A stretch of 64,000 bases of DNA from Thermomonas sp. XSG (GCF_014678725.1 NZ_CP061497.1:496001-560000), one strand, 5' to 3'. Positions 8,883-18,568 are shown, numbered from the stretch's first letter. Translations and numbers: made by a program. Notes: generated from the sequence alone by a model not told the origin.

Positions 8883-10234
8883 GACCTGCGACGGCGGCGT
8901 CGACGGCGAGGCGCAGCGGCAGCGTCAGGCCCCACCTCGGCTTCGGTGTCGTCATCGTCCGGATCGCGCGCCTCGTCGGCCTCGCTGGCGGCAACCGCCA
9001 CGGACGGCTGCAGCTGCACCTCGCGCCAGAACGCCACGTCGTCGGCGTGCGACTCGGAGGCGGCCAGGCGCAGCTCGAGGAAGTCGATGGCGGCGCGGAA
9101 ACGCGGATGCGCCAGCAGCCGGAATACACGCTTGCGCTGGCGCTGCGAGAAACGCGGCTGCATCAGCCAGATTTCCTGCATCGGCAGCGAGAAGCGCCGC
9201 GGCAGCGCGGTGCGCGCGACCTGATGCATGGTCACCCGATCAGCGGCGCGGCGCTGCGCCTCGACGGCGTGCACGCCCTGCGCCTGCAGCAGCGCCAGCG
9301 CGCGACAGTAGGCCGGCCACAGCAGCACCGCGTACAGGAAGGCCGGCGAGACCGGCTCGTCGTTGGCCACCCGCGCGTCGGTATTGCGCAGGCCCTGCAC
9401 CAGCATCCGCCGCAGCGCACCGGATTTGTTGGAATCCAGCGCCTTGGCGGTTTCCGGCAGCAGCGCCGGCAGCAGGCCGTGCGCCTCCAGGTGTTCGAAG
9501 CTGGCGACCGCGTGGCCCGACAGGAACAGCTTGAGGGTTTCCTCGAACAGCCGCGCCGGCGACGCGTCGGCCAGCAGCGGCGCCAGCCGCGGCAGCGGTT
9601 CGGCGGTGGCGGCCTCGATGGTGAAGCCCAGCTTCGCCGCCAGCCGCGCCGCGCGCAGCATCCGCACGGGGTCTTCGCGGTAGCGCGCTTCCGGCTCGCC
9701 GATCAGGCGCAGCAGCCGCGCCTGCACGTCGGCATAACCGCCCACATAGTCGCGCACCGAGAAGTCCTCGATCGCGTAGTACAGCGCGTTGGCGGTGAAG
9801 TCGCGGCGCACCGCGTCGTCTTCGATGCTGCCGTAGATGTTGTCGCGCAGCAGGCGGCCGCCGTCATCGGTCTGGCGATCACCGTCGTCGTCACCGCCGT
9901 TGGCGCGGAAAGTGGCGACTTCGATGATCTCGCGGCCATAGACCACGTGCGCCAGCCGGAACCGGCGGCCGATCAGCCGGCAGTTGCGGAACAGCGCCTT
10001 GATCTGCTCGGGCGTGGCATCGGTGGCGACGTCGAAGTCCTTGGGTTCGCCGCCGATCAGCAGATCGCGGACCGCGCCGCCGACCAGGTAGGCACCGAAC
10101 CCGGCTTCGCGCAGGCGGTACAACACCCGCAGCGCGTTGGGACTCATCTGTTTGCGGGACACGCCGTGCACGTCGCGCGGAATCACGCGCAGTTCCGGTA
10201 CGACGGGGAAGATGGAGCGTTCGAGTTGGGTCAT
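8879..10234 (-). CDS. pcnB: Poly(A) polymerase I
   Basis: 451 residues. Adds 3' poly(A) tails that target RNA for decay. The class II nucleotidyltransferase head YLVGGAVRDLLIG (residues 49-61) and the catalytic acidic pair in KDFDVATDA (Asp66, Asp68) are intact. RRFRLAHVVYG and the RNA-binding arginine-rich regions follow. The C-terminus is a low-complexity acidic stretch then an arginine tract, common in PcnB. It heads the minus-strand folK-panBCD run and overlaps folK by 4 bases. It is distinguished from CCA-adding enzyme by the long basic N- and C-terminal extensions. Confidence 0.93.
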   Translation of the reverse strand: MTQLERSIFPVVPELRVIPRDVHGVSRKQMSPNALRVLYRLREAGFGAYLVGGAVRDLLIGGEPKDFDVATDATPEQIKALFRNCRLIGRRFRLAHVVYGREIIEVATFRANGGDDDGDRQTDDGGRLLRDNIYGSIEDDAVRRDFTANALYYAIEDFSVRDYVGGYADVQARLLRLIGEPEARYREDPVRMLRAARLAAKLGFTIEAATAEPLPRLAPLLADASPARLFEETLKLFLSGHAVASFEHLEAHGLLPALLPETAKALDSNKSGALRRMLVQGLRNTDARVANDEPVSPAFLYAVLLWPAYCRALALLQAQGVHAVEAQRRAADRVTMHQVARTALPRRFSLPMQEIWLMQPRFSQRQRKRVFRLLAHPRFRAAIDFLELRLAASESHADDVAFWREVQLQPSVAVAASEADEARDPDDDDTEAEVGPDAAAAPRRRRRRRRS

Positions 10235-10260
10235 GCGCTGCGGTTGGCCGGAACGGGGCG

Positions 10261-10290
10261 TTGCCAGAGGCGAACGCAGCCTTTTATACT
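10261..10290 (+). promoter_or_regulatory. Candidate sigma-70 promoter for tRNA-Glu
   Basis: TTGCCA (10261-10266) and TATACT (10285-10290), separated by 18 bases, lie 60 bases upstream of the tRNA in an otherwise GC-rich stretch. Good match to both hexamers; no other gene starts downstream on this strand. Confidence 0.65.
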
Positions 10291-10350
10291 AGCAAGCTCG
10301 GCAGGCCATCCGGCACTTCCGGGCCGGTCGTCCAACCGGCTGCAACCAAT

Positions 10351-10426
10351 GCTCCCTTCGTCTAGAGGCCCAGGACGTGGCCCTCTCAAGGCTAAAACAC
10401 GGGTTCGAATCCCGTAGGGAGCGCCA
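10351..10426 (+). tRNA. tRNA-Glu, anticodon CTC
   Basis: 76 nt including an encoded CCA (10424-10426). The acceptor stem pairs GCTCCCT with AGGGAGC, discriminator G. The D-arm is TCGTCTAGAGGCCCAGGA, and the anticodon loop CTCTCAA carries anticodon CTC, closed by a 5-bp stem containing one G:U. The T-arm ACGGG-TTCGAAT-CCCGT is perfect. The sequence closely parallels E. coli tRNA-Glu apart from the anticodon first base. It lies between pcnB (opposite strand) and the helicase gene. Confidence 0.97.
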
Positions 10427-10435
10427 TACAACAAG

Positions 10436-10466
10436 AAAACCCCGTGTCCATGACACGGGGTTTTTT
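10436..10466 (+). terminator. Intrinsic terminator after tRNA-Glu
   Basis: 13-bp perfect stem (10436-10448 with 10452-10464), 3-base loop, running into a T tract (10461-10466). It starts 10 bases after the tRNA CCA end. Confidence 0.92.
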
Positions 10467-10627
10467 GTTGTTCCCCCTTTGCAGATTCGAACCCGCAGGG
10501 CTCGACGGATTCGCCGGGAGCGAATGCGGACAGTCGAAGGCTGGCCGCAAGGCCGCGGCACCGGGATGGACCACACCTATCGCGTGGCGACACAATCGCC
10601 TCGAATTGGGCGGGACTGAAACCCGTC
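10467..10627. other. Non-coding stretch between tRNA terminator and helicase gene
   Basis: 160 bases with no convincing gene. The only structure noticed is GATTCGAACCC at 10484-10494, the reverse complement of the T-arm segment at 10401-10411 of the adjacent tRNA. I could not fold a complete second tRNA around it. Nothing else recognised. Confidence 0.5.
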
Positions 10628-13600
10628 CTATATGAGCCGCGATGCCTTCGCGGGTGCGCCGGCATGCAGCCCCAACGGATCCGCCATCGGCCGCGATCCC
10701 GGCGCTTGCGATGCCCTGCCCTGCGCGCCCGGCTCCCGAAGCAGCGCCACCTTTGCCGCGTGCGCATCGGCGGGCGCCAACCCGGGTAGGGCGCGGAACT
10801 CCCCGCCCATCAGCGACGCCACCGGCACGCCGTCGCGCAGCAACAGGCGCGCGCCCGGCTGGCGCGGCACCTTGTCCCCGGCCAGCAGGGTGCCGGCGAG
10901 GTTCAGCGGGTCGCTGGCCGACACCGCGATCATCGCCCCGTCATGCGGGCGCTTGCGGATCGCACGCAGCGCGGCCACCGCCTCCGACAGGGCGAACTGC
11001 TGGCCGACCACGCCGGACAGGAAGCGCCCGCCGCGGATTTCGCCGCGCGCTTCCAGGCGCTGGTATTCGCGCAGCAGCTCGCGCCACGGCGGCAGCCACG
11101 CCGCCTCGCGCTCCAACAGCCGCCAGCAGACCACGCCGTAGCGGCGCAGCAGCACGCGGGCGACATGCTCGATGGCGGCGGGATCCTGCGCAGCCTCCGC
11201 CTCCGGCCGCCACACCAAGCTCCACCGCCCGGCATCCGCGATCCCGGTCAACGAAGCGCGGCGACCGTTGCGCGCGTAGCTGGACGGCTTCTTCGCCGCC
11301 GGCAGCAGCAGCGCGCGCAGGCCGGAGAAGCTGTCGCAGCTGGCGCGGCCACGCGCGACCAGTTCGGCCAGCGCGTCCTCCAGTTCGGTTTCCAGCAGGC
11401 GCGCGGCGTCCAGCAGTTCGTCGAAGAACAACGCGCCGCGCTGGCGCAGGCAGTCCTCCACCTTCTGCGCGCGCGACGACAGCGGCGCGTCCTCGCCGGG
11501 CTGCTGACCGGCCGCCAACCCGGTCCACCGGCCCAGCTCCCGGCGCGGCAGCAGCACGATGGGCGCGGCGCGCACCAGCGTCGCCCCGCCCTCGCCACCC
11601 GTGCGCAGGCGCGTCCATGCAATGCGCCCGGCGCCGCACAGGTCGTCCAGCCAGGCGATGGAATAGTCCTTGATCCTGGAAGGCAGCAACTCGCTCTCCC
11701 ACGCACCGGCGGCAGCCTCGAAGCCCTCCAGCTGTGCCAGCACGCCGGCCAGTGCGTCCGGCCCCTGCACGCGCGTGGCCGGCGACAGCCGCTGCCAGTC
11801 GCAAAGGAAGCGCACGTAGTCGCGTACGTCCACCGGCTCGATCTCGCGCCGCAGCCGCGCCACCGTGTTGCGGTGGATGCGCGCCAGCAGTAGGCGCTCA
11901 CACCATTCGTCGCAGGCGGCATCGGGACGGAAGCGGCCGCGCATAGCGTAGCCCTCCTGCTCCAGCGCCATCAGCGCGAAATCAACCTCATCCGCGGGTG
12001 CCGCCAGGACGGTGGCGAGTGCCTGCGCGGTGGTGACCCCGGATACGGACAGGCGGCTGCGCACCAGTTCGCGTAGGGCATCCTCGCGCGACCAGTCCGC
12101 GGCATAGCTGGCGGGGACCGCAACATCCGGTGCGACTGCCGCGCCAGGATGCAACGCGCGCAGCTGCGGCAGGCGCTCGGTGGCGGTCCACAGCCCTGCC
12201 CCGCCGGCACCCAGCAAGGTGGCGCGCGCTTCTCCCGACAGCCGCTCCAGCAACGGCAGCCAGCCCGATGCCTCGGCCTCGCCTGCCGCCACCGCACCCA
12301 GCGCCATCAGGGCGTCATGCATCTCATCGGCGCTGCCGGCCAGCGGCCAGGCATCCTCGGCCACCGCGTCAATCGCCCCCGGGTCGAGCCGGCCGAGGTC
12401 GCCAGCCTGCTGGCTGGCCCCGCCACGGCCGCGCGCGACCACCGCCTGGGTGCGGCGCTCCTCCAGCGGTGCGTCATCGAGGAAGGCATACGGCCGCGCG
12501 CTCAGCACCTCGGCGGTGAACGGCGAGGGGCCGGTCAGGTCGCGCGCGGTCACCTGCACGTCGCCCGATTCCAGCCCGCGCAGCAGCGCCAGCCAGCCGT
12601 CCACATCCATCGCCTCGAACAGACAGTCCTGCAGGGTCTGCGCCACCAGCGGATGGTCGGGCACCTCGCGCTCGCCGACGATGTTTTCCAGGCACGCCAC
12701 CTGGTCGGGGAACACCGTCGCCATCAGGTCTTCGGACTTCATCCGCTGCAGCTGCGGCGGCACCTTCTTGCCGCCGGTGAAGCGCGGCAGCGCCAGCGCG
12801 GTGGTGGCATTCCAGCGGAAACGTGCCGGGAACAGCGGCGCGTCCAGCAGCGCCTGCACCAGCACGTCCTTGGCGCTGGCCGAATGCAGGTAGCCGATCA
12901 CTTCGATCAGCGGGAAGCTGTGGCTGGTGGACAGCGACAGGATGATCGCGTCCTCGGTAGCCGCCGCCTGCAGCTCGAAGTTGAACTTGCGGCAGAACCG
13001 CTTGCGCAGCGCCAGCCCCCAGGCCTTGTTGATCCGGCTGCCGTAGGGCGAATGGATCACCAGCTGGGTGCCGCCGGACTCGTCGAAGAAGCGCTCCAGC
13101 GCGATGTGTTTCTGCGTCGGCAGCATGCCGAAGCCGGCCAGCTGCGCGGCCGCGTAGGCCACGATCTGCGCGGCGGCGGATTCACCCAGCGCCAGTTCGT
13201 CGCGCAACCAGCGCAGCGCCGCGGCTTCGCCCTCGCGCTCCAGTTTTTCCTGCAGCAGCTCGCGGAAGCGCGACACGCTCGCCGACAGTTCGATGCTGCG
13301 CCCCGGCGCCTCGCCCAGCCAGAACGGGATGCTGGGCGGCTGGCCCTGCGCATCCTCCACCCGCACCCGTCCGCTTTCCACGCGCAGGATCCGATAGCTG
13401 GCATTGCCCAACTGGAACACGTCGCCGGCGATGCTCTCGATGGCGAAGTCTTCGTTGACGGTGCCGATCTGGGTCGCCTGCGGTTCCAGTACCACCGCAT
13501 AGTCGCCGACGTCGGGAATGGTGCCGCCGGACTGCGTCGCGGTCAGGCGCGCGCCCTTGCGCCCGCGCAGCTTGCCGTGCACGGCGTCGCGATGCAGGTA

Positions 13601-15094
13601 GCTGGCGCGCTGGCCGTAGCGGGTGGAAAAACCGTCCGCCAGCATCTTCAGCAGGCCATCGAACTCCTCCCGCGGCAGCGACGCATACGGCCATGCCCGC
13701 CGCACCAGCGCGAACAGGTCGTCCTCGTCCCATTCACGCGCGGCCACCTCGGCCACGATCTGCTGCGCCAGCACGTCGCGCGGCGCCGGCGGCATGATCA
13801 GCGCGTCCAGCTCACCGCGGCGCACGGCGTCCAGCAGCGCCGCGCATTCCATCAGCTCGTCGCGTGTCGAGGCGAACAGGCGCCCCTTGGGCACGCCGCC
13901 GACCTGGTGGCCGGCACGCCCAACCCGCTGCAGGAAGGCGGCGATGCTGCGCGGCGAGCCGATCTGGCAGACCAGGTCGACATCGCCGATGTCAATGCCC
14001 AGCTCCAGCGAGGCGGTCGCCACCAGCACCTTCAATTCCCCACGCTTGAGCCGCTGCTCGGCATCCAGCCGCAGCTCCTTGGCCAGCGACCCGTGGTGTG
14101 CGGCCACGTGCTCCTTACCCAGCAGCTCGCCGAGGTGGCGGGCAGCGCGCTCCGCCATCCGGCGGGTATTGACGAACACCAGCGTGGTCGCGTGCTGCTC
14201 CACCAGCTCGGCGATGCGCGCGTACACCAGCTCCCACTGCGCGTTCGACATCACCGCTTCCAGCGGTACCGGCGGCAGTTCCAGCGCAAGATCGCGCTGG
14301 CGCGCGTGGCCGATATCGACGATGGCGCAAGAAAGGGGGTCAGGTTCACTTTCCACCGAAGTTGAGCTGCCGATCACGACGGCATCTTCGGAAAGTGAAC
14401 CTGACCCCCTTTCTCCTGCCCCGGTCAGGAACTTCGCCACCTCCTCGATCGGTTTCTGCGTCGCCGACAGCCCGACACGCGTGGCCCGCCGCCCGGTCAG
14501 CGCGTCCAGCCGCTCCAGCGACAGCGCCAGATGGCTGCCGCGCTTGTTCTGCACCAGCGCGTGGATTTCATCGACGATCACCGTGCGCACGCCGGCCAGC
14601 ATCGCCCGCCCGGACTCCGAGCCCAGCAGCACGTACAGCGATTCCGGAGTGGTGGCGAGGATGTGCGGCGGCCGCTTGCGATGCAGGGCGCGCTCGGACT
14701 GCGGGGTATCGCCGGTGCGCACTGCCGTGCGGATGGCGATGTCGGGCAGGCCCAGCGCCGCAAGTTCGGCGCGGATGCCCTCCAGCGGTGCGTCTAGGTT
14801 GATGTGGATGTCGTTGGACAGCGCCTTCAGCGGCGAGACGTACAGCACCAGGGTGGCATCCGGCAGCCCCTGCGACAGGCCTTCCCGCACCAGCGCGTCG
14901 ATCGCGGTGAGGAAGGCGGTCAGGGTCTTGCCCGAACCGGTGGGCGCGGCCACCAGAGTGTCGCGGCCCCCAGCGATGGCGGGCCAGGCCGCGATCTGCG
15001 CCTGGGTGGGCGCGGGAAACGCGCGCGCGAACCAGCCGGCGACAGCGGGATGGAAGTCGCCCAGGGCTGCGTGCAGGGGCACTTGCTCAGGCAT
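10628..15094 (-). CDS. lhr: Lhr-family DEAD/DEAH-box helicase with in-frame repeat insertion
   Basis: About 1488 residues, Lhr-type long ATP-dependent 3'-5' helicase. Family role is nucleic-acid repair or processing; the exact in vivo role is unsettled. Walker A is APTGSGKT (residues 50-57), followed by the DEIH box in [12 protein letters not shown] motif in [53 protein letters not shown] and QRVGRAGH. A winged-helix and long Lhr C-terminal region follow. ATG 15094 ([11 protein letters not shown]) is preferred; an in-frame GTG at 15169 would add 25 residues. Residues about 228-255, between the SAT motif and the [20 protein letters not shown] segment, are encoded by an inverted-repeat element. 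Family members that I recall run straight through here. Confidence 0.9.
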   Translation of the reverse strand: MPEQVPLHAALGDFHPAVAGWFARAFPAPTQAQIAAWPAIAGGRDTLVAAPTGSGKTLTAFLTAIDALVREGLSQGLPDATLVLYVSPLKALSNDIHINLDAPLEGIRAELAALGLPDIAIRTAVRTGDTPQSERALHRKRPPHILATTPESLYVLLGSESGRAMLAGVRTVIVDEIHALVQNKRGSHLALSLERLDALTGRRATRVGLSATQKPIEEVAKFLTGAGERGSGSLSEDAVVIGSSTSVESEPDPLSCAIVDIGHARQRDLALELPPVPLEAVMSNAQWELVYARIAELVEQHATTLVFVNTRRMAERAARHLGELLGKEHVAAHHGSLAKELRLDAEQRLKRGELKVLVATASLELGIDIGDVDLVCQIGSPRSIAAFLQRVGRAGHQVGGVPKGRLFASTRDELMECAALLDAVRRGELDALIMPPAPRDVLAQQIVAEVAAREWDEDDLFALVRRAWPYASLPREEFDGLLKMLADGFSTRYGQRASYLHRDAVHGKLRGRKGARLTATQSGGTIPDVGDYAVVLEPQATQIGTVNEDFAIESIAGDVFQLGNASYRILRVESGRVRVEDAQGQPPSIPFWLGEAPGRSIELSASVSRFRELLQEKLEREGEAAALRWLRDELALGESAAAQIVAYAAAQLAGFGMLPTQKHIALERFFDESGGTQLVIHSPYGSRINKAWGLALRKRFCRKFNFELQAAATEDAIILSLSTSHSFPLIEVIGYLHSASAKDVLVQALLDAPLFPARFRWNATTALALPRFTGGKKVPPQLQRMKSEDLMATVFPDQVACLENIVGEREVPDHPLVAQTLQDCLFEAMDVDGWLALLRGLESGDVQVTARDLTGPSPFTAEVLSARPYAFLDDAPLEERRTQAVVARGRGGASQQAGDLGRLDPGAIDAVAEDAWPLAGSADEMHDALMALGAVAAGEAEASGWLPLLERLSGEARATLLGAGGAGLWTATERLPQLRALHPGAAVAPDVAVPASYAADWSREDALRELVRSRLSVSGVTTAQALATVLAAPADEVDFALMALEQEGYAMRGRFRPDAACDEWCERLLLARIHRNTVARLRREIEPVDVRDYVRFLCDWQRLSPATRVQGPDALAGVLAQLEGFEAAAGAWESELLPSRIKDYSIAWLDDLCGAGRIAWTRLRTGGEGGATLVRAAPIVLLPRRELGRWTGLAAGQQPGEDAPLSSRAQKVEDCLRQRGALFFDELLDAARLLETELEDALAELVARGRASCDSFSGLRALLLPAAKKPSSYARNGRRASLTGIADAGRWSLVWRPEAEAAQDPAAIEHVARVLLRRYGVVCWRLLEREAAWLPPWRELLREYQRLEARGEIRGGRFLSGVVGQQFALSEAVAALRAIRKRPHDGAMIAVSASDPLNLAGTLLAGDKVPRQPGARLLLRDGVPVASLMGGEFRALPGLAPADAHAAKVALLREPGAQGRASQAPGSRPMADPLGLHAGAPAKASRLI
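14331..14413. repeat. 83-base inverted-repeat element inserted in lhr reading frame
   Basis: Outer arms of 24 bases are perfect reverse complements (14331-14354 and 14390-14413), containing the core GGGGTCAGGTTCACTTT. Between them lies a second imperfect hairpin: CCGAAG pairs with CTTCGG, and TGCCG with CGGCA around ATCACGA. The element keeps the helicase frame open and encodes about 28 residues rich in Ser, Glu, Gly and Asp. No target-site duplication is obvious. No other copy was seen in this window. Layout resembles a palindromic mobile or REP-like unit; family assignment is not possible here. Confidence 0.85.
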
Positions 15095-15208
15095 GCCGGC
15101 ATTATCCGCCGCCCCGGGAGGCGCCGGATGAATGGAATGACGGAAGGCGAAGCGGATCTGCGCGTTCACCCCGGCAGGCTGCGGTGCGCGCGTCTCACCG
15201 GCTGCGAC

Positions 15209-16345
15209 TCAGCGGATCTCCTGCAGCCCGCCCGGCACCCCGCGCGGTGACAGCAGCAGCTGCCAGAGCTGGTTGCGGCGCGCCCGGAAGCTGGCCATCG
15301 ATGCCGCCAGGTAGAACCGCCACATGCGCCGGAAGCGCGTGTCATAGCGCGCCGGCAGGCGCTCCCAGGCGGCCTCGACATTGGTCCGCCAGGCCTGCAG
15401 GGTGCGGTCGTAGTCGGGACCGAAGCCGTGCCAGTCCTCGATCACGAAACGCCCTTCCAGCGCTGCGGCGATCTGCGCGGCGGAGGGGATCATCGAGTTC
15501 GGGAAGATGTAGCGCGCGATCCACGGGTCGGTGTGGCGGGTCGAGATATTGCTGCCGATGCTGTGCAGCAGGGCCAGCCCGCCGTCCTCTGCGGCCGGAT
15601 CCAGACAGCGCTTGGCCACGTCGAAGAACACGGCGTAGTTGCGCGCGCCGACGTGTTCGAACATGCCGATGGACAGCACCCGGTCGAAGGCGCCCGGCTC
15701 GATGTGGCGGTAGTCCTGCAGCCGGATCTCGACCGGCAGGCCCGCGCAGAGGCGGCGCGCATAGGCCGCCTGCTCGGCCGAGATGGTCACGCCCACGCCC
15801 CGCACGCCATGGCGCTCGGCCGCGTATTTCAGCGCCTCGCCCCAGCCGCAGCCGATGTCCAGCAGCCGCAGGCCCGGGCGCAGCCGCAGCTTGCGGCAGA
15901 CCAGGTCGAGCTTGGCTTCCTGCGCAGCGTCGAGATCGGCGGCATCCCGCCAGTAGCCGCAGCTGTAGACCAGCCGCTTGCCGAGCATGGCGGCATAGAG
16001 GTCATTGCCCAGGTCGTAATGGCGCCGGCCAACCTCGCCGCTGCGGCGCTCGACCTGCAGGTTGAGCAGCCACGCGCGCATGCCGTCCACCACGCTGGCC
16101 AAGCCGTGCACGCGCTTGTCGAGACCCGCCTGCAGCAGCTGCGCCAGCATCCCGTCCAGCGACGGCACGTCCCACCAGCCCTCCATCCACGATTCGCCGA
16201 GGCCGAGCGAGCCCTGCGCCAGCACCCGGGCATGGAAGCGCTGGTCGTGGATCACCGGGTCGCACTCACCGCCGCCATCCAACTGGATGCCGGCAGTGGC
16301 CAGCAGCCGGGCCACGCGGTAGCGGAGCGGGTGGATCGCAGGCAT
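15209..16345 (-). CDS. cfa: Cyclopropane-fatty-acyl-phospholipid synthase
   Basis: 378 residues. SAM-dependent enzyme that adds a methylene bridge to unsaturated acyl chains of membrane phospholipids, usually in stationary phase or acid stress. The SAM-binding motif LLDIGCGWGE is at 161-170. CFA-specific features are HYDLGNDLY (109-117), YSCGYW (127-132), VGVTISAEQ, FDRVLSIGMFEHVG and IARYIFPNSMIPS. Length fits E. coli Cfa (382). It is a single gene between the helicase and a lipoprotein gene, both on the same strand. Confidence 0.95.
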   Translation of the reverse strand: MPAIHPLRYRVARLLATAGIQLDGGGECDPVIHDQRFHARVLAQGSLGLGESWMEGWWDVPSLDGMLAQLLQAGLDKRVHGLASVVDGMRAWLLNLQVERRSGEVGRRHYDLGNDLYAAMLGKRLVYSCGYWRDAADLDAAQEAKLDLVCRKLRLRPGLRLLDIGCGWGEALKYAAERHGVRGVGVTISAEQAAYARRLCAGLPVEIRLQDYRHIEPGAFDRVLSIGMFEHVGARNYAVFFDVAKRCLDPAAEDGGLALLHSIGSNISTRHTDPWIARYIFPNSMIPSAAQIAAALEGRFVIEDWHGFGPDYDRTLQAWRTNVEAAWERLPARYDTRFRRMWRFYLAASMASFRARRNQLWQLLLSPRGVPGGLQEIR

Positions 16346-16384
16346 GTTCGCCTCCGACCGCCAGCTTAGCGCAGCCCGGCGGGG

Positions 16385-17221
16385 TCAGCCTTGGCGGAAC
16401 AGCGGCCGGTAGTCGGCAGCCACCAGCGGCAGCAGCACCCGCGCCGGCACGGCGACGGTGACGGTGCCTTCCACGTAGGGGGCGACCTGGTAGGGCGGGA
16501 ACACGAAACGCAGCGCGCGGATGCTGCCGTCGGCGTTCATCACCGGCTCGAAACGGGCGAAATTCGCCGCCGCCGGCGCAGTGCCTTCATCGATCATCCG
16601 GCTGCGCAGCGACATCTGGCCGGCGCGGACATCACCCTCCAGCGCCTCCTCATCCATCGATGCCGACAGCTCGGTCATCAGCTGCTCGCGTACGTAGGCG
16701 GATACGGGTGTCCAGCCATCGACGGAGGGAATCAGCTGCTCTGCCGCCAGCATCTGCTGCAGCTGCGGCAACCATACGAAGCGCTCGACCAGCGGGGCGC
16801 CATGCGCGCCTCCGGTATAGGTGCTGCCGTCGGCCGCCACCGCCACCACCCGCGGCGTCTCCACCACCATGCTGAACTGCAGGCTCAGATCATAGGGCGC
16901 GCGCGGTTTCGCCCCCTTGAGTCCGGCCACGGCCTGCATCAGCTCGGCACGCGCCGCCTCGGCATAGGCGTGCAGCGCCTGCGCCAGGGGCGGATAGGCA
17001 GCCGCCCGCGCCGGGTAGCTGATGCCGACGATGTAACCCGGGGTGGTTTCGATCACGTCCTTCAATACCACCGGGGCCGCAGGCCCCGCGGGCACAGCGA
17101 CCTCTCCCGGCAGGGGGGTGACAGCAGCCGGAGGGGCATCGTCGCGTTTGCAGCCCACCAGCAGGACCAGCAGCAGCACCGGGACGGCGGCACATTGTTT
17201 CAGACGGGGAAAATCGCTCAT
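16385..17221 (-). CDS. DUF4163/DUF3298-like lipoprotein
   Basis: About 278 residues. N-terminal signal with lipobox LLVGC shortly after residue 20, so a lipoprotein. ATG 17221 (MSDFPRLKQ) is preferred over an upstream in-frame ATG at 17275, which would add 18 residues before the signal. After a Pro/Ala-rich linker comes a region with SISYP-like GISYPAR and a conserved DGSTYTGGAHG segment. A C-terminal FVFPPYQVAPYVEGTVTVAVP segment is characteristic of the DUF3298/RsiV C-terminal fold. Function unknown; possibly a cell-wall or lysozyme-binding sensor by analogy to RsiV, but that is inference. Confidence 0.65.
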   Translation of the reverse strand: MSDFPRLKQCAAVPVLLLVLLVGCKRDDAPPAAVTPLPGEVAVPAGPAAPVVLKDVIETTPGYIVGISYPARAAAYPPLAQALHAYAEAARAELMQAVAGLKGAKPRAPYDLSLQFSMVVETPRVVAVAADGSTYTGGAHGAPLVERFVWLPQLQQMLAAEQLIPSVDGWTPVSAYVREQLMTELSASMDEEALEGDVRAGQMSLRSRMIDEGTAPAAANFARFEPVMNADGSIRALRFVFPPYQVAPYVEGTVTVAVPARVLLPLVAADYRPLFRQG

Positions 17222-17342
17222 GGCGGAACAAGGGTCGGGGGAATGGGGCCGGTGGCCGCGCGCATAGTTTGGCATGCATGCCGCGAACGCCCCTCACCAG
17301 CGTCGCGCCCACGCATGCGGATTCGCCATGCCCCGGAAACGA

Positions 17343-17368
17343 CAAAGCCCGGCCGGAGCCGGGCTTTG
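17343..17368 (-). terminator. Intrinsic terminator of cold-shock gene
   Basis: 11-bp perfect stem CAAAGCCCGGC (17343-17353) with its complement (17358-17368), 4-base loop, 22 bases beyond the cold-shock stop codon. On the minus strand it is followed by a weak T-containing stretch. Confidence 0.75.
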
Positions 17369-17390
17369 CGTGCGCCAAGGCGCAGGCGGA

Positions 17391-17600
17391 TTACATCGCC
17401 TGCACTTCGTCGGCCTGCAGGCCCTTCTGGCCCTGCACAACCTTGAAGGAGACCTTCTGGCCTTCCTGCAGGGACTTGAAGCCGGTGCCCTGGATCGAGC
17501 GGAAGTGGACGAAAACGTCCGGGCCGCTTTCCGGGGTGATGAAGCCGAAGCCCTTGGCGTCGTTGAACCACTTGACGGTGCCGGTCTGACGATCAGACAT
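17391..17600 (-). CDS. CspA-family cold-shock protein
   Basis: 69 residues, a single OB-fold cold-shock domain that binds single-stranded RNA/DNA. RNP1 KGFGFI is at residues 16-21 and RNP2 DVFVHF at 28-33; aromatic residues W11, F12, F18, F20 and F30 line the binding face. Acts as RNA chaperone; whether it is cold-induced cannot be told from the protein. A 221-base leader separates it from the upstream rluF gene, consistent with an own promoter and regulated 5' UTR, and a hairpin terminator follows. Confidence 0.95.
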   Translation of the reverse strand: MSDRQTGTVKWFNDAKGFGFITPESGPDVFVHFRSIQGTGFKSLQEGQKVSFKVVQGQKGLQADEVQAM

Positions 17601-17821
17601 GTTGTTACTCCATTGAACAGTTGGTCATGTAAACACGGCTGGCGATACCGGCCGCGACTGTCGAGCAAGGGGTAACGCACACGATGAGCGGATCACGACG
17701 GATCTACCACATCGGGTCACGATGTACCGTGATCCCGCTTGAAACAGTGGGCGAACCTTAACCTGTTTTTGACGGCAATGGCGCATTCCGGCAAAGATTT
17801 TTTTTGGCCGGTCGTTTTTGC
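17601..17821 (-). promoter_or_regulatory. Long leader / promoter region of cold-shock gene
   Basis: 221 bases with no gene and locally lower GC (including a run of 8 T at about 17788-17795), between the cold-shock start and the rluF stop. Long structured leaders are known for cspA-type genes. I could not pick -35/-10 hexamers with confidence. Confidence 0.4.
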
Positions 17822-18538
17822 CTACCAGTCGGCGTGATCGGGCAGCAAACCGCGCAGTTCCGCGTCGGTCAGGTTGCGCCACTGGCCGGGCTTGAGGTGG
17901 CCCAGCTTGACGTTGCCAATCCGCGCCCGGTGCAGCTGCTTCACCCGGTAGCCGAAGTGGGCCGCCATCAGCCGGATCTGCCGGTTCAGGCCCTGGGTCA
18001 GGACGATGCGGAAGCCGAACCGGCCCAGCCGGCCGGTCTTGCACGGCAACGTGGCCTCCCCGTGCACCGGCACCCCGCCGCGGGCCATGGCGCGCAGGAA
18101 CTCGTCGGTGACCGCGTTGTTCACCGCTACCAGGTATTCCTTTTCCAGCTTGTTCTCGGCGCGCAGGATGCGGTTGACGATGTCGCCGTTGCTGGTCAGC
18201 AGGATCAACCCCTCGGAATCCTTGTCCAGCCGGCCGATCGGGAAGATCCGCTGCTCGTGGCCGACGAATTCGACGATGTTGCCCTTGACCGCCTCGTCGG
18301 TGGTGCAGGTGATGCCCACCGGCTTGTTCAGGGCGATGTAGACGTGCCGGCGCTTGCCCTTGGCGGCAACGCGGGCCGCCAGCGGATTGCCGTCGATGCG
18401 GACTTCGTCGCCCTCCCCGACCTCGGCACCGATGCGGGCGCGGATGCCGTTCACGGTGACGCGCCCCTCGGCGATCAGACGGTCGGCCTCGCGGCGGGAG
18501 CAGTGGCCGGTGTCGGCGATGTGTCGGTTAAGGCGCAT
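17822..18538 (-). CDS. rluF: 23S rRNA pseudouridine synthase RluF
   Basis: 238 residues, RsuA/RluB/E/F family. RluF converts U2604 of 23S rRNA (E. coli numbering), and also tRNA-Tyr, to pseudouridine. The N-terminal S4 RNA-binding domain (about 1-50, MRLNRHIADTGHCSRREAD) is followed by HVYIALNKPVGITCTT. The catalytic motif GRLDKDSEGL has Asp105. VKGNIVEFVGHEQRIFPIG and QGLNRQIRLMAAHFGY are closer to RluF than to RsuA or RluB. Its stop lies upstream of the cold-shock leader. Confidence 0.9.
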   Translation of the reverse strand: MRLNRHIADTGHCSRREADRLIAEGRVTVNGIRARIGAEVGEGDEVRIDGNPLAARVAAKGKRRHVYIALNKPVGITCTTDEAVKGNIVEFVGHEQRIFPIGRLDKDSEGLILLTSNGDIVNRILRAENKLEKEYLVAVNNAVTDEFLRAMARGGVPVHGEATLPCKTGRLGRFGFRIVLTQGLNRQIRLMAAHFGYRVKQLHRARIGNVKLGHLKPGQWRNLTDAELRGLLPDHADW

Positions 18539-18568
18539 GGGGCGGGCATTCTACCCGCCCCGGCCGGC

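Noticed and set aside
8879-8960. Arginine tract at the PcnB C-terminus as a frameshift product
   Set aside because: Basic low-complexity tails are usual in PcnB, and the stop/start overlap with folK is intact.
6396-9224. Very long open frame on the plus strand opposite the panD-panC-panB-folK genes
   Set aside because: His/Arg/Gln/Gly-rich shadow composition typical of antisense frames in high-GC DNA; the opposite strand encodes recognised enzymes.
10289-10576. Short peptides containing SLRDSNPCFS read across the tRNA-Glu region
   Set aside because: Well-known artefact of translating a tRNA T-arm; the locus is a tRNA plus terminator.
10467-10627. Second tRNA gene on the minus strand around GATTCGAACCC
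   Set aside because: T-stem does not pair and no acceptor or anticodon arm could be assembled.
17780-17821. T-rich hairpin near the rluF stop as an intrinsic terminator for rluF
   Set aside because: The T run is on the wrong strand relative to rluF; no stem followed by T on the minus strand.
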